DNA of 64,000 nucleotides, from positions 19,849,962 through 19,913,961 of the forward strand of contig NC_067208.1 of assembly GCF_026262505.1 (NCBI RefSeq). The letters run 5' to 3'. This DNA comes from Trichomonas vaginalis G3. Lineage: Eukaryota; Parabasalia; Trichomonadida; Trichomonadidae. A program made the position numbers and the translations under genes. This document shows, one piece after another, positions 1-9,429 of this stretch; within the stretch, counting starts at the first letter, position 1; each line of letters opens with the position of its first letter. Under the pieces are notes generated by a model, which worked only from the letters and a program-made list of their open reading frames with translations, was not told the origin of the DNA and made no database searches.

Positions 1-124
1 TATTTTTCAGAAGATTTCATTCTATATGCCTATGAAAAGTACTCTCAAAACTAACTTTTCCTAATTATAATTAAATCTAGAATATTGTATTATGCTTAGT
101 ATTATTTCATTTTTCTCATTCAAT

Positions 125-1510
125 TTAGAATTTACAAATGTCAAAAAATTGAGAGCTGTCACTTTTGATGAATTTCTGTTTATTACAATAGCTGTCCCAT
201 TTATGTTCCACACTACCATCATCCACCAATGACCTCATAACATCTTCATTAAATCCTATCATATCATTGTTTGTATTGCAGGCGTTCGCAACCATTTCAT
301 AAAATACAGGTCCATATGATTTTTCGGGTTCTGCAGGCATATTTCCATAAGCTCCCATGGAAAGCTGAAGATATTTAAACTTAGGGTTCTCAAAATTAAC
401 ATAATAGTTGTCTTTCTTTCTAAATAGTGCCCAAATACTTTTAACATTAATAGGCGTATAAGCTGCTGTAAATGTTGCACTTGAACTATCTGTATTCTTT
501 GAGAATGAACCGTCCATAGGAATCCAATCCATAACTTTAACAGGAAAACATAAAGCCTCGTTTGTATAATGTTCTACAAGTTCTGTATAAATGTTAGGGT
601 CTAAAGAGAATGACTTTGGATGAATGAAACATTCATTAAAATCCATCTTTGTTCGAAATAGTTGCTGGGTTACAGTTGTAATAGTAACTGTTCCACTAGC
701 TTCTACTGCCTTCGTTATCATAGTGAATAGTTCATTCCATGGAACAAATTTATTTGTCGGTGGATTTGAATCTGAAGCAAATGCAACTTTAAGAGTTGGA
801 TTGAAAGCAATGATATCATTTACAGATATAGATGTGCATTGTAAGGCGTCGCTACTGAACTTTACTTTAAGCTGAATGTTTCCTGCAAAAGCTGGAATAA
901 ATCGAATAGCTTCTAATGGAAGGAATCTTCTAACAGGAATTCTTAAACGAAGCTTAAAATCAAATGATTTTCCTGCTGTAATTGGACCACTAACAATTTG
1001 TCCTGTTCTGCATGTTCCCGAATGACTCCATACATCTTCATGTCGAGTCTTTGAGAAAACATCTACTTTCTTTATTTGTTCGGTAGTTTGTGAGTTTGAA
1101 GTTATATATGCTTCTTCTCTTGCGTTGTCTTGAGAATATACGTTACGACCATTTGCAAGGATTTGATATCCAGCAACTGCATAGAAAGCGTCATCGAAAC
1201 CAATCCAAAATCCTGGTGGGTTTGTTTTATTGGAACCTGAACCAATTTCTTTATCTACAATAAATTGACCTTCCATTTTATACGTAATGAATGTATTGTA
1301 AAGGTCCAACATATTTTCACCAGGAGGTGAGAGATTGAATGTTACCCATTTGTTATCTTTAGCAGTTCCAGGTTGTGATGGAATCTTTGCGTCAGAATAT
1401 TTTCTATTAGTGTCACCAATTTGAACTGCATTGTCTATGATATCGAAATATGAGCGAATCTGATGAATATGCTCTGCTGGAGTAAATTCGTTTAACTGTT
1501 CGTTCTGCAT
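125..1510 (-). CDS. Polinton major capsid protein (double jelly-roll candidate)
   Basis: 461-residue beta-rich protein proposed as the capsomer of the Maverick virion. No signal peptide or membrane segment is seen. The C-terminal third, with a segment reading IWALFRKKDNYYVNFENP, matches the capsid remnant at 59,462-60,655 of Maverick C (MFVLFRRTINDYSCFYNP), so the family recurs here in two different elements. Polintons are known to encode double jelly-roll capsid proteins of about this size; the assignment rests on length, beta-rich composition and neighbours (ATPase, minor capsid, fibre). The ATG lies about 14 bp after a TTTTTATCC run. Open over its whole length. Confidence 0.65.
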   Translation of the reverse strand: MQNEQLNEFTPAEHIHQIRSYFDIIDNAVQIGDTNRKYSDAKIPSQPGTAKDNKWVTFNLSPPGENMLDLYNTFITYKMEGQFIVDKEIGSGSNKTNPPGFWIGFDDAFYAVAGYQILANGRNVYSQDNAREEAYITSNSQTTEQIKKVDVFSKTRHEDVWSHSGTCRTGQIVSGPITAGKSFDFKLRLRIPVRRFLPLEAIRFIPAFAGNIQLKVKFSSDALQCTSISVNDIIAFNPTLKVAFASDSNPPTNKFVPWNELFTMITKAVEASGTVTITTVTQQLFRTKMDFNECFIHPKSFSLDPNIYTELVEHYTNEALCFPVKVMDWIPMDGSFSKNTDSSSATFTAAYTPINVKSIWALFRKKDNYYVNFENPKFKYLQLSMGAYGNMPAEPEKSYGPVFYEMVANACNTNNDMIGFNEDVMRSLVDDGSVEHKWDSYCNKQKFIKSDSSQFFDICKF

Positions 1511-1537
1511 GTATTTACTTCGGATAAAAATATCTAT

Positions 1538-1972
1538 TTACTTCATTATTCTCACTCTTCTTCTTGGCATTCGTGGTGGAAGTTGTTTCTTGACATTTTC
1601 AATGAACTGTACATTCTCTTTTGTCTCAACTTCTTTCACTGGCGGGTCAGGATTCTTTGACTCGGTTTGTTTTTCAATGAAATTCACGAACTTTGCAATA
1701 AGCTCTTGGTTCGTTATTGAAAGTACATCTGGCTTCTTTTCTTCTGGTTCTATTGGTGGCTCAGTTTGAACAGAAGGTTTTATATGGGCTTCGTGGACTT
1801 CACCCTTGCCATACACCTTAATGTTGTCGCTTTCTGCATTCGCTAATGGAACCTTTCTTTTTCTTACGTATATTTTACCATCTTTACTCTGACTTACGTA
1901 ATAGAAAGGATGTTGTATTCCTCTTGCGTCATTTAATATAATAGACTCTCGCTCTGATTTTGACAAGCTCAT
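1538..1972 (-). CDS. Small lysine-rich Maverick protein, recurrent family
   Basis: 144 residues with a charged N-terminal module (SKSERESIIL, then a YYV...DGKIYVRKRK segment), a Pro/Glu-rich middle and a basic C-terminus (PPRMPRRRVR). The N-terminal module is shared with the proteins at 46,472-47,056 and 32,485-32,721, so one small family occurs in all three Mavericks here. I do not recognise a named domain. The basic tail suggests nucleic-acid or virion-core binding, which is only inference. It lies directly upstream of the capsid gene on the same strand and is divergent from the gene at 2,018. Confidence 0.6.
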   Translation of the reverse strand: MSLSKSERESIILNDARGIQHPFYYVSQSKDGKIYVRKRKVPLANAESDNIKVYGKGEVHEAHIKPSVQTEPPIEPEEKKPDVLSITNQELIAKFVNFIEKQTESKNPDPPVKEVETKENVQFIENVKKQLPPRMPRRRVRIMK

Positions 1973-2017
1973 TTTACATCGGTTAAAGTTTTAATTTTGT
2001 TTTTTATCTGCAGTCAA

Positions 2018-2257
2018 ATGACTCAGACAAACCCTACGGACAAGACCCAAGGGGTCATAGATGTTGAAGCATTGAAGAAAGAAATTCGTGAGCAAATTTT
2101 ATCCGAACTGAAGGAACAAAAACAAGAACAAAAGCCAGAGAGACCAAAGAGAAAACTTAGTGAAAAACAACTTGCTGCATTAGCTGCTGGAAGACAAAAG
2201 AACCCAAGACTACTGGCGAAGAAAGCTAGAGAAGACGCTGAAGCAAAGAAAGAGTAA
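2018..2257 (+). CDS. Small charged helical protein
   Basis: 79 residues, almost entirely Lys, Glu, Gln and Ala, predicted to be helical or coiled-coil. A segment reading KRKLSEKQLAALAAGRQKN resembles short basic DNA-binding or nuclear-targeting tracts found in virus core proteins, without a named family. I start at the ATG at 2,018, which follows TTTTTTATCTGCAGTCAA, rather than at an upstream non-ATG codon. The next gene begins 25 bp downstream on the same strand. Confidence 0.6.
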   Translation: MTQTNPTDKTQGVIDVEALKKEIREQILSELKEQKQEQKPERPKRKLSEKQLAALAAGRQKNPRLLAKKAREDAEAKKE

Positions 2258-2281
2258 ATGGTTTATTTTTATCCGAATTAA

Positions 2282-3139
2282 ATGTATAGACAAATACCTT
2301 TATCTGTTGCGTTCAGTAGTGAAAACCCTGACGTCAAAATAAAGGGGAACAGAGTAACGTTTAAGTTTCCAACAGACTGGATTGTGAACATAAATGAAGA
2401 GAAGTACATTGGCATAACAAATATGTATATAACACGTGCTTTCAGAAAGGTTGACTTTATACTTCAAGTCGAGATAGAAAATGACGAACAGTCTTTAAGC
2501 GCCCAAAACATTCACATATACAAATACTTTAAAAACAGTACGACGTTAGAAGACTGTATAATTATATTTTACGAAAATTTTCAAAAGAAGTTTAACATTG
2601 AAGTACAAACTTTACAGCCTTTACGTGAGTTTCTTGCACAACTGAAAGAAGAAGGAATTGTAGAAAGATTAATAGCTTTTCATTACGAGTTTGTACCAAA
2701 TGAAGATGGAACTCATGACTGTCAATTCATTGTATTCTCACCATTCAATGAAGTCGCTAAAGAGAAAGAAAATCCATTACGTATAAGATTTCAAATCTCT
2801 GAACCAAGTGATGATTTCAAAAATGTTTTCAATTATGATGCAATGCTTCCGAGGAAAAGTGAATTTTCCGAAATTAGATTTCCAGGTATTTGGGATAGAA
2901 AGCAAGCTATATTATATTCAAACTTAAGTAAGGGAGTTGAAAATGAGTTCATTGGTCATACAAGAACTTCACCACTTCCTAACCCTAAATACTATAAATT
3001 AACTGGCTTCAATCGTGAGTTTTGGATAGACATGTTCTCCACTCATGACCATAAAGCACCAGTGTTCTTACCTCCAGACCATAAGGACTGTCTCTACATT
3101 GAAGCACAACTCTTAAACTCTACCATCGCAGTATTGTAA
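2282..3139 (+). CDS. Beta-rich Maverick protein, F-x-(Y/F)-P-x-x-W family
   Basis: 285-residue protein of a family seen three times in this window (also 16,992-17,872 and 40,131-40,979). Shared marks are an N-terminal FKFPTDW segment followed by a lysine- and isoleucine-rich strand, a central IWDRK motif, and a C-terminal PKYYKLTGF...FLPPDHKDCLYIEAQLL segment. Composition and spacing suggest a beta-sandwich virion protein; function is not established. The gene follows the small helical gene by 25 bp and converges on PolB across a tandem-repeat gap. The ATG sits in a TTTTTATCC...TTAAATG context. Confidence 0.6.
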   Translation: MYRQIPLSVAFSSENPDVKIKGNRVTFKFPTDWIVNINEEKYIGITNMYITRAFRKVDFILQVEIENDEQSLSAQNIHIYKYFKNSTTLEDCIIIFYENFQKKFNIEVQTLQPLREFLAQLKEEGIVERLIAFHYEFVPNEDGTHDCQFIVFSPFNEVAKEKENPLRIRFQISEPSDDFKNVFNYDAMLPRKSEFSEIRFPGIWDRKQAILYSNLSKGVENEFIGHTRTSPLPNPKYYKLTGFNREFWIDMFSTHDHKAPVFLPPDHKDCLYIEAQLLNSTIAVL

Positions 3140-3141
3140 AT

Positions 3142-3252
3142 GACCTCATTCATGACCTCATTCATGACCTCATTGCTGACCTCATTCATGACCTCATTGC
3201 TGACAAAAATAAATGACCTCATTCATGACCTCATTGCTGACAAAAATAAATG
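3142..3252. repeat. Tandem 'atgacctcatt' repeats in a 3'-3' gap
   Basis: Seven or so imperfect copies of a motif like ATGACCTCATTC, interspersed with GCTGACAAAAATAA, fill the gap between the convergent ends of the 2,282 gene and PolB. This gap holds nothing else. It may act as a bidirectional 3' processing region, which is inference. Confidence 0.8.
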
Positions 3253-3255
3253 ACC

Positions 3256-6200
3256 TCAGAACTTCAACTTACGAATAAAGCTTGTTTTAGTCGTTATTGA
3301 GAAGTTAAACTTCTCTTCAAAGCAAGGTTGACATGACTTACATAAGTCAAATCCAATCTCTTGACCATCATGAAGTGCTTTGTAAAGTTTCATTAAACTG
3401 AACTCAGAGTCTTTGTCATATGTTCCAACAGGTATGTGAATGTTCTTATCTTCATTGTAATAGCATTGTATAGCTTCAGGAAACATTTCATTTGCTGTTA
3501 AAGCAAGGACGTCTTGTTTGACACCTTTGCAACGTGCATGGAATGCAACTTCATTTAAATCGTTAGTGAGTAAGTCTATGTAGGTCTTCTTTCCACAAAA
3601 TATTGACTTGTATGCTAAACTTTGTTTTCCAGGTGTTATTTCTGCGAAGTCAGAATGAAATTGACCAAGGTTCTTTCCTATAAGTTCGCGACCGTATCTC
3701 TTCTTAAACTCTGCTGCAAGCTTTGGTATGTCTTCATTGAAAATATGCATGCTATCACAGTCCTGGTAAAATATTTGAAGTCCCATATCCTCTGCAGTAC
3801 AGAATACTTCGTTCATTATTCTCTTCGACATTGACAGAATATTAACACCAAGTGGACAGAAGTTAAAGTGTCTGCAAATACTTTTCGTTAGCTTGAAAAT
3901 AGTTTTATCTGAACCATCCAAACCTTCGAACTTCACTATATGGTTGTAGTTTCTGATGGCATATCTTATAGTATCTTTGTCATTTACTATGGTTATTTTT
4001 GACTCAATAGGAGATAGAATAGTTTTGCCATAAATACTGTTCAGAATGAGCTTTATATTTTCTTGCAAAGGATTTCCTTCTTTCTTATACTTTAACCTTA
4101 ACTCAAACAACTTCTTTACTTCATCTCTTATTCTAATATCTCTGTTTCCATCGTAATAGTATCCTTGCAACACTTCACATTTGACACCTTGATATTTTAT
4201 GAGGTCTTGTAATGTTATATGGTCAACATACATTAAACAGCAAGTGTTTGAACTTCTGGGAACGTTAAGTTCTGGATTTAGTTCAGGGTCACAAACTATT
4301 AAAGGAAAGTGTCTATGTATTCCAATCTCTGTTATCTTAATGAGAACAAAGAAGCCAGACATAAACTTTTCACCAATGGGTTCCTTTTGGTCGTCATCGA
4401 ATAAATGTCTCATGAGATACTCTGTGCTTAACATTTCTTTCTTCATAACCTTTGGAATACCTTCTAAAGTATAAAGTCTTGCTATAGCTGATGGATATAA
4501 TGAAACAGCGTCGAAATCAGCAATGAGTTTCTTTTCGCTCTTTTGTTTAATGTTATCTGACAGCATACATCTTCCACCTTGAATACAGCGTGAAATAAAT
4601 TCTCTTGGTTTATTTGAGAGGTCATATAAATTTCCATTCGGGAAGTACACTCTGTTCTCAAATAATTTGTTAGCAATTGAACAAATACTAACGTAGTCAT
4701 AAATGTTTAAATCAAATTCTTTTAATATGTCATTGCGGAACTTAACAAAACCTTCTCTTAAAATCCTTACGTCCTGTTTGCAATAAAATGAGCTATATTT
4801 TTCTAAATCGAAATGGTTTTCATCTATTCTGCAGTTTTCGATTAAATCTATGTTTTTCATGAATGTATCCGCATCCTGGATAAACTTACACGCTTCAGAA
4901 ATGACACCAGTTCTGTTGTCATTTGCTAACAAAACACTGCTGTAGTAGTTGTATGGAAATACTTCTTTCGGTCCTGTTTGTAAGTTAAACATAACAGGAA
5001 ATAGTTTAAGCTTCTTATTTATAACAGTGTATGAGTCTTTTATAATAATTGCCCTTCCTTTATATAAGCCAGTTATTTGCATTGTTCGTGAACCTTTAAT
5101 GATGGGAGTTCCTTTCACTTCTGTCATGTGTCTTAAGATGAAGTTTATATCATAACTGAGGTTATGGAAATATATTAAACTCTTGTCAGGGAGTCTTTCC
5201 AAAAATTCTGTTGCACAGTTCTGACCCCAAATGCTTTCACTCACTGAACCATCTTCACTGTCGTAACAGATGTTAAAAGCTTTATGAAAGCCATCAGTAC
5301 TGCACTCAAAGTCAGCAAAGAAAACGTGCTCAGGAATGAACTTGCACTTATTTTTATTTACTTCTTTTGGCTCAGCTTTCATCTTCAGTTGTACACAATA
5401 CTTTGGAGCATATGTCAAATCTTTAAATGGTGAATGGTTCTGTTTATATAAGTCAGTCGTATATGTGAAAAGTTCTCCATAAGAAATAGGTTCGAAATAT
5501 TTGCACTCCCACAATGTTTTCATAACATCCCATAACGGTGTTGTTCTATCATAACGAACTACATATTTTTTCTCTCTCTTTGTATAAATCTTCATCTGTT
5601 TCTCAATGTTCATTCCACCACACTCCTTCAAGATTTCTATATAGTTGCGAATGAAATATGTTGTCATTGGTAATCTTTCATTTAGCATGTAGTGGTCTTC
5701 AACAAGAAGTAAGTCAATAGTTCGAACAGTTTCACATTCTTTTGGTATGTATCTCTTTATTTCATTATGTCTTGAGTCATTGAAGTAACCAATGGTAACA
5801 TTAAATGCTATACCTGTTGCGTCAGAAATTTCTTGTACTTTACTTTGAGGAAAGTCTCTAACACGAATGACTTCTCTCATGTGGTCAATAGTTTCTTCAT
5901 TTACTCCAGCCTGAATGCAAGCATAAACGAAGCAGTTATCTTCTGTCATAAGTGTTGCAGTTCTTTTGTTCAGTTCATTGAAGATTTGGTAGCGTTCAAG
6001 ATTTATAGGTAATGTGCAAAGATACTTCCAGAACTGACCGCTTCTCTTCTTATAAAACTTCTTTTCACCATTATCTTTCCAAAAGCTTTCTATAAGTGCT
6101 GGGTTTCCTGTTTGCTTAAGAGCTTCCAAAATGGCTTTCTGGTCATTTGTCAGTGTGCTTTCATCTCTATATGGTCTCTTTTTTGGTTTGCCTTTCTTTA

Positions 6201-7035
6201 CATCTGACATCGTTAAGCCTTCATATTCTGTTAAATCATACATCTTTATTTCAGTAAGATTCTTTATGTTTGTCAAGAAGAAGTCATAGTGCATTTCAAC
6301 AATACCTGCAGCATTTGCTTCTATCTCTGATATAAAGTTCTCCTTCAAGAGCTGATGTAGTAATGTTCCAATATTATTGAGGTTTAACGTAGAACATTCA
6401 TACTTTCCACCAAGTTTATAACATACCATCCATCTCTGTTGTGAGTTTATTTTAATTTTCTCTAAGAGTCTCATGAAAACCTTACCGAAATGTTTGTGTA
6501 AGTAGTCTCTGTTTGGTTCATCTAAAGCTTCGATGTTAAAGTCAATGAGTCTATTGCCTGTCTTAACATTCCTCTTCCTATTCTCTTCATCTTTCTTTAA
6601 CCATCTCTCACCTTCTTTTGGTTTGTCGTCAATGGAACGAAGGACATCGTTAGCTTTGCGAACTTGTTCTATAGCGCTCTTAAACATCTCTCTTCTCTGT
6701 TGTTTCAGTGTGTCGTCTCTTCTTCTTGTTTCACCAACGTTTGCATTTGTTATGTCAAACATTTCTCTTCTTACTTCATGAGGTACTGAACGTCTATGAT
6801 ATAAGTCAATAGCAACGTCATTTAAAGGAAATGCTCTTGCATGGACTTCGTCCTCGCCGCGTTGCAGCTTTATGAACTCATGAATTCTATCATAACTTAT
6901 TGCACCATTATAGTCATTGAGGATGTCAGCGAGTGCTTTTTTGTTTGTTGCGTAATGTTTTGCTACTTCTATGTTAGCTTCTGTAAGAAGTTGTTTTATT
7001 TCCGAGTGTTCTAACTTAGACAACTTCCGATACAT
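3256..7035 (-). CDS. Protein-primed family B DNA polymerase (Polinton PolB)
   Basis: 1,259 residues and open throughout. The C-terminal 700 residues carry the family B layout: ExoI FADFECST near 573-580, ExoII YFHNLSYDINF near 622, ExoIII YCKQDVRIL near 751, polymerase motif A DFDAVSLYPS near 840, motif B LNSIYGKT and motif C YQDCDS (usually YxDTDS). Polinton PolBs are thought to prime from a terminal protein and copy the element end to end. The first ~500 residues form a long extension with EDNCFVYA at 365-372 and LLLVEDHYML near 442-451, a Cys/His pair recalling OTU-like cysteine proteases. The start follows TTTTTTTTATTTCC. Confidence 0.92.
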   Translation of the reverse strand: MYRKLSKLEHSEIKQLLTEANIEVAKHYATNKKALADILNDYNGAISYDRIHEFIKLQRGEDEVHARAFPLNDVAIDLYHRRSVPHEVRREMFDITNANVGETRRRDDTLKQQRREMFKSAIEQVRKANDVLRSIDDKPKEGERWLKKDEENRKRNVKTGNRLIDFNIEALDEPNRDYLHKHFGKVFMRLLEKIKINSQQRWMVCYKLGGKYECSTLNLNNIGTLLHQLLKENFISEIEANAAGIVEMHYDFFLTNIKNLTEIKMYDLTEYEGLTMSDVKKGKPKKRPYRDESTLTNDQKAILEALKQTGNPALIESFWKDNGEKKFYKKRSGQFWKYLCTLPINLERYQIFNELNKRTATLMTEDNCFVYACIQAGVNEETIDHMREVIRVRDFPQSKVQEISDATGIAFNVTIGYFNDSRHNEIKRYIPKECETVRTIDLLLVEDHYMLNERLPMTTYFIRNYIEILKECGGMNIEKQMKIYTKREKKYVVRYDRTTPLWDVMKTLWECKYFEPISYGELFTYTTDLYKQNHSPFKDLTYAPKYCVQLKMKAEPKEVNKNKCKFIPEHVFFADFECSTDGFHKAFNICYDSEDGSVSESIWGQNCATEFLERLPDKSLIYFHNLSYDINFILRHMTEVKGTPIIKGSRTMQITGLYKGRAIIIKDSYTVINKKLKLFPVMFNLQTGPKEVFPYNYYSSVLLANDNRTGVISEACKFIQDADTFMKNIDLIENCRIDENHFDLEKYSSFYCKQDVRILREGFVKFRNDILKEFDLNIYDYVSICSIANKLFENRVYFPNGNLYDLSNKPREFISRCIQGGRCMLSDNIKQKSEKKLIADFDAVSLYPSAIARLYTLEGIPKVMKKEMLSTEYLMRHLFDDDQKEPIGEKFMSGFFVLIKITEIGIHRHFPLIVCDPELNPELNVPRSSNTCCLMYVDHITLQDLIKYQGVKCEVLQGYYYDGNRDIRIRDEVKKLFELRLKYKKEGNPLQENIKLILNSIYGKTILSPIESKITIVNDKDTIRYAIRNYNHIVKFEGLDGSDKTIFKLTKSICRHFNFCPLGVNILSMSKRIMNEVFCTAEDMGLQIFYQDCDSMHIFNEDIPKLAAEFKKRYGRELIGKNLGQFHSDFAEITPGKQSLAYKSIFCGKKTYIDLLTNDLNEVAFHARCKGVKQDVLALTANEMFPEAIQCYYNEDKNIHIPVGTYDKDSEFSLMKLYKALHDGQEIGFDLCKSCQPCFEEKFNFSITTKTSFIRKLKF

Positions 7036-7126
7036 CTTTAGTAGGAAATAAAAAAAATATTTTTTGAAAAAATTAGATTAGATTTTTTAAAGTTATTTTT
7101 CAAAATAATTTAATATTTTTATTTTA

Positions 7127-7600
7127 ATGAAACACATGCAAGATTGCAAGTTCTTTTCATACAATGCTCTCGCTACTGCCATCAAGAATGAGTTCAATGG
7201 TGCTTCAAATGTTAATGTTATCTTTAACAAGAAGTTTGTGAAAGAATCTAAGTTTGGTCAGTATGTCAGACCATTAGCTATCGTCATTGACCGCAAACGT
7301 TATACTTCACAAGAGTTAGCAGTAGTTTTGAAACAAAAGAGTTTCTTCGTGAATGTCAAAGATACTCATTATACTGTTATAAAGAACTCTAATATTGACT
7401 TCTTCAGTATTGCTTTAAATCTTTCCGAACAGAAAGAATATAAGAAGGGTGAAACATCTGTGAAATATTATCCTTCATCTCTGAAGACAATAACGAACAA
7501 AGATGTTATACAGAAATTCTTACCAAAGGTTGAAGAAGCTTCTATTGACATTGACGAAGGAAGTGAACTGGTTGAAGAAATAGACCCTGAAGCTATTTAA
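7127..7600 (+). CDS. Maverick protein of unknown function next to PolB
   Basis: 157 residues, no recognised domain, divergent from PolB with a 91-bp AT-rich spacer. The N-terminal half is mixed alpha/beta and rich in Lys and Asn; the C-terminus is acidic (EEIDPEAI). The protein at 56,846-57,265 in Maverick C has a similar length, position and acidic ending (NIDIDPEMF), so the two may be distant relatives. A role in replication is suggested only by the PolB neighbour. Confidence 0.55.
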   Translation: MKHMQDCKFFSYNALATAIKNEFNGASNVNVIFNKKFVKESKFGQYVRPLAIVIDRKRYTSQELAVVLKQKSFFVNVKDTHYTVIKNSNIDFFSIALNLSEQKEYKKGETSVKYYPSSLKTITNKDVIQKFLPKVEEASIDIDEGSELVEEIDPEAI

Positions 7601-7640
7601 GCAAAAATATATTTTTGGTTAGTCTTCATATGGATATTTT

Positions 7641-7932
7641 ACAACAATTAAATGGTAAAAACAAAATAAACTTGACGAACAGAACATTCTCTGTTCGTCA
7701 ATTATGTTCGACATGGAGCGTTTATGGAAACAATTAAATGGTAAAAACAAAATAAACTTGACGAACAGAACATTCTCTGTTCGTCAATGTTGTCGTGACT
7801 TCTTCGTTAATGTTGTCGTGACTTCTTCGTTAATGTTGTCGTGACTTCTTCGTTAATGTTGTCGTGACTTCTTCGTTAATGTTGTCGTGACTTCTTCGTT
7901 AATGTTGTCGTGACTTCTTCGTTAATGTTGTC
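7641..7932. repeat. Duplicated unit with palindrome plus 23-bp tandem repeats
   Basis: A unit of about 62 bp occurs at 7,641 and 7,727, each copy ending in a 30-bp palindrome (7,672-7,701 and 7,758-7,787) with arms TTGACGAACAG and CTGTTCGTCAA. It is followed by about six copies of a 23-bp repeat containing GTTGTCGTGACTTCTTCG that run into the 3' end of the KilA-N gene. The gap lies between two convergent genes. A related palindrome recurs at 9,540-10,180. Confidence 0.85.
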
Positions 7933-8688
7933 GAAATATTCTGTTATTTTTTCCTTCAGTAATGTTAAGTCTTCTTTGAATGTAAGTATTGTGCAACCTT
8001 TGATGTCATAGTGTGTTTGAGGAAGAGTATTTTTGACAATTTCCTTTATTTGCTCATTCGGTGTCATTGAAATCGGTAAGTTTTCACGATAGAACCAGTT
8101 TCTGTCAGATTTATATATTTTAGCGAGGTCATAAAAGCTCTTGTTGTTTCTTCTGACTAAATGTAACATAACCATATCTTTATCTTCTTCTTTCTCCAAC
8201 TCTTCAGTGTAAATCATATACTTATAGCTCTTCTCCTTTCCTTTTGGTACCGAACGTGGTATTCTTTTCTGTATGCTTTTGTCTTCTTTCATCATATCTT
8301 CTCTCTGCTTTGTACAAAGTTCGTCAAGTAGCATAAGTATGTAGATTGCATAACGGGGCCAAGCCCACATTGCTATTGAACTAACTAGGAACTTATGAAC
8401 ATATATACCTTTTAGATGTGATGGTAAGTTTTGTCTGTCTTGGTACATCTTTTTAAGTTCTACATGTTCAAACTCACTGAGGAGTTCATGAGTGCTATTT
8501 AATTCAAACCATTCATTTGGTGTTTTATTCTCTGGAGCAAAACATGCTGTCAAAATACTCTGCATTTTGTACATATCGTCTTTGACTGAACGAATGAGAC
8601 GTAACTGTTTGTTATACTGTATGTACTCATATTCTTCATTGATGGCTTCATGAACGATAGCAGTTGTTGTGTTCTCTGATGATGACAT
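7876..8688 (-). CDS. KilA-N domain protein
   Basis: About 270 residues from the ATG at 8,688. Residues ~55-125 read like a KilA-N DNA-binding domain: NEWFELNSTHELL, then GIYVHKFLVSSIAMWAW followed by a helix (AIYILMLLDEL). KilA-N proteins are typical of large DNA viruses, phages and Polintons, and bind DNA. The C-terminal half is helical with no clear domain; its last residues are encoded by the tandem repeats that invade the 3' end. The 30 bp upstream are nearly the same as those before the next gene (TATGTAAAGACAGT before ATG), suggesting shared control. Confidence 0.75.
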   Translation of the reverse strand: MSSSENTTTAIVHEAINEEYEYIQYNKQLRLIRSVKDDMYKMQSILTACFAPENKTPNEWFELNSTHELLSEFEHVELKKMYQDRQNLPSHLKGIYVHKFLVSSIAMWAWPRYAIYILMLLDELCTKQREDMMKEDKSIQKRIPRSVPKGKEKSYKYMIYTEELEKEEDKDMVMLHLVRRNNKSFYDLAKIYKSDRNWFYRENLPISMTPNEQIKEIVKNTLPQTHYDIKGCTILTFKEDLTLLKEKITEYFDNINEEVTTTLTKKSRQH

Positions 8689-8775
8689 TACTGTCTTTAC
8701 ATACAAGATAAAAATTTTTGTTAGGAAAAAATTGGCGTTATTTTCTGACTTTCACAAAAGACAAAAATAAACGCT

Positions 8776-9387
8776 TTACATGTATTTTTCAGCAACTTCG
8801 TCAAATAATTTTATAGCTTTATCTATCTCATCTACTTCAAACGTTTCTTTACCTTTCATGGGAGCACCATACATTTTCTCAAACTTTTCGAGTAGTTCTG
8901 TTTCTGCGGCTCTCATATCATTAACGAACACAACCTTGACTCTATTGACTGTAGAGTCATATCTTTGAGTTATATTATATGTTCTTCCGATCTTATATCT
9001 CTTTGTATTGAAGTCCTTCGGTTTCTGAACGATGTAAAGTAAGCCTTCACTGCAACGTTCCGTATCGAATGAACCATAAGTTATGAAGTTATATCCAACA
9101 ACAGGGTCAATCCACAGAAGAATTATTGGTATAAGACTTTTGTCAATGAGATATGCTGTAGTTCCATAGAATCTTACCGATATCATGAGCTTAGGATTTC
9201 TTGTCAAAATTTTCTGAGTAGAAGCAATTCTAACCCAGTCCTTTGTTTTCTTTCCAGATGGTGTTATAATGTCTGACAAAGAATATTTGTTGTATTTCTT
9301 ACAGTATCTTACGTTTAAATCACCAATTCTAACCACTTTGGTGTCATTGTCAATCTTTCTAACTGTTTCAAACTCAATGTTTGACAT
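8776..9387 (-). CDS. KilA-N plus T5orf172/GIY-YIG-like protein
   Basis: 203 residues from the ATG at 9,387. The N-terminus (LNVRYCKKYNKYSLSDI, later WVRIASTQ) resembles KilA-N. The C-terminal ~85 residues (GLLYIVQ...YKIGRT...QRYDS...AETELLEKFEKMYG...KGKETFEV) match the T5orf172/MUG113 branch of the GIY-YIG nuclease fold. This combination is known from phages and large DNA viruses, where it may cut or mark DNA. It shares its upstream element with the KilA-N gene at 8,688, so the two are probably expressed together. Confidence 0.75.
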   Translation of the reverse strand: MSNIEFETVRKIDNDTKVVRIGDLNVRYCKKYNKYSLSDIITPSGKKTKDWVRIASTQKILTRNPKLMISVRFYGTTAYLIDKSLIPIILLWIDPVVGYNFITYGSFDTERCSEGLLYIVQKPKDFNTKRYKIGRTYNITQRYDSTVNRVKVVFVNDMRAAETELLEKFEKMYGAPMKGKETFEVDEIDKAIKLFDEVAEKYM

Positions 9388-9429
9388 CACTGTCTTTACA
9401 TATGAGATAAAAAAAATAAATAAAAATAA

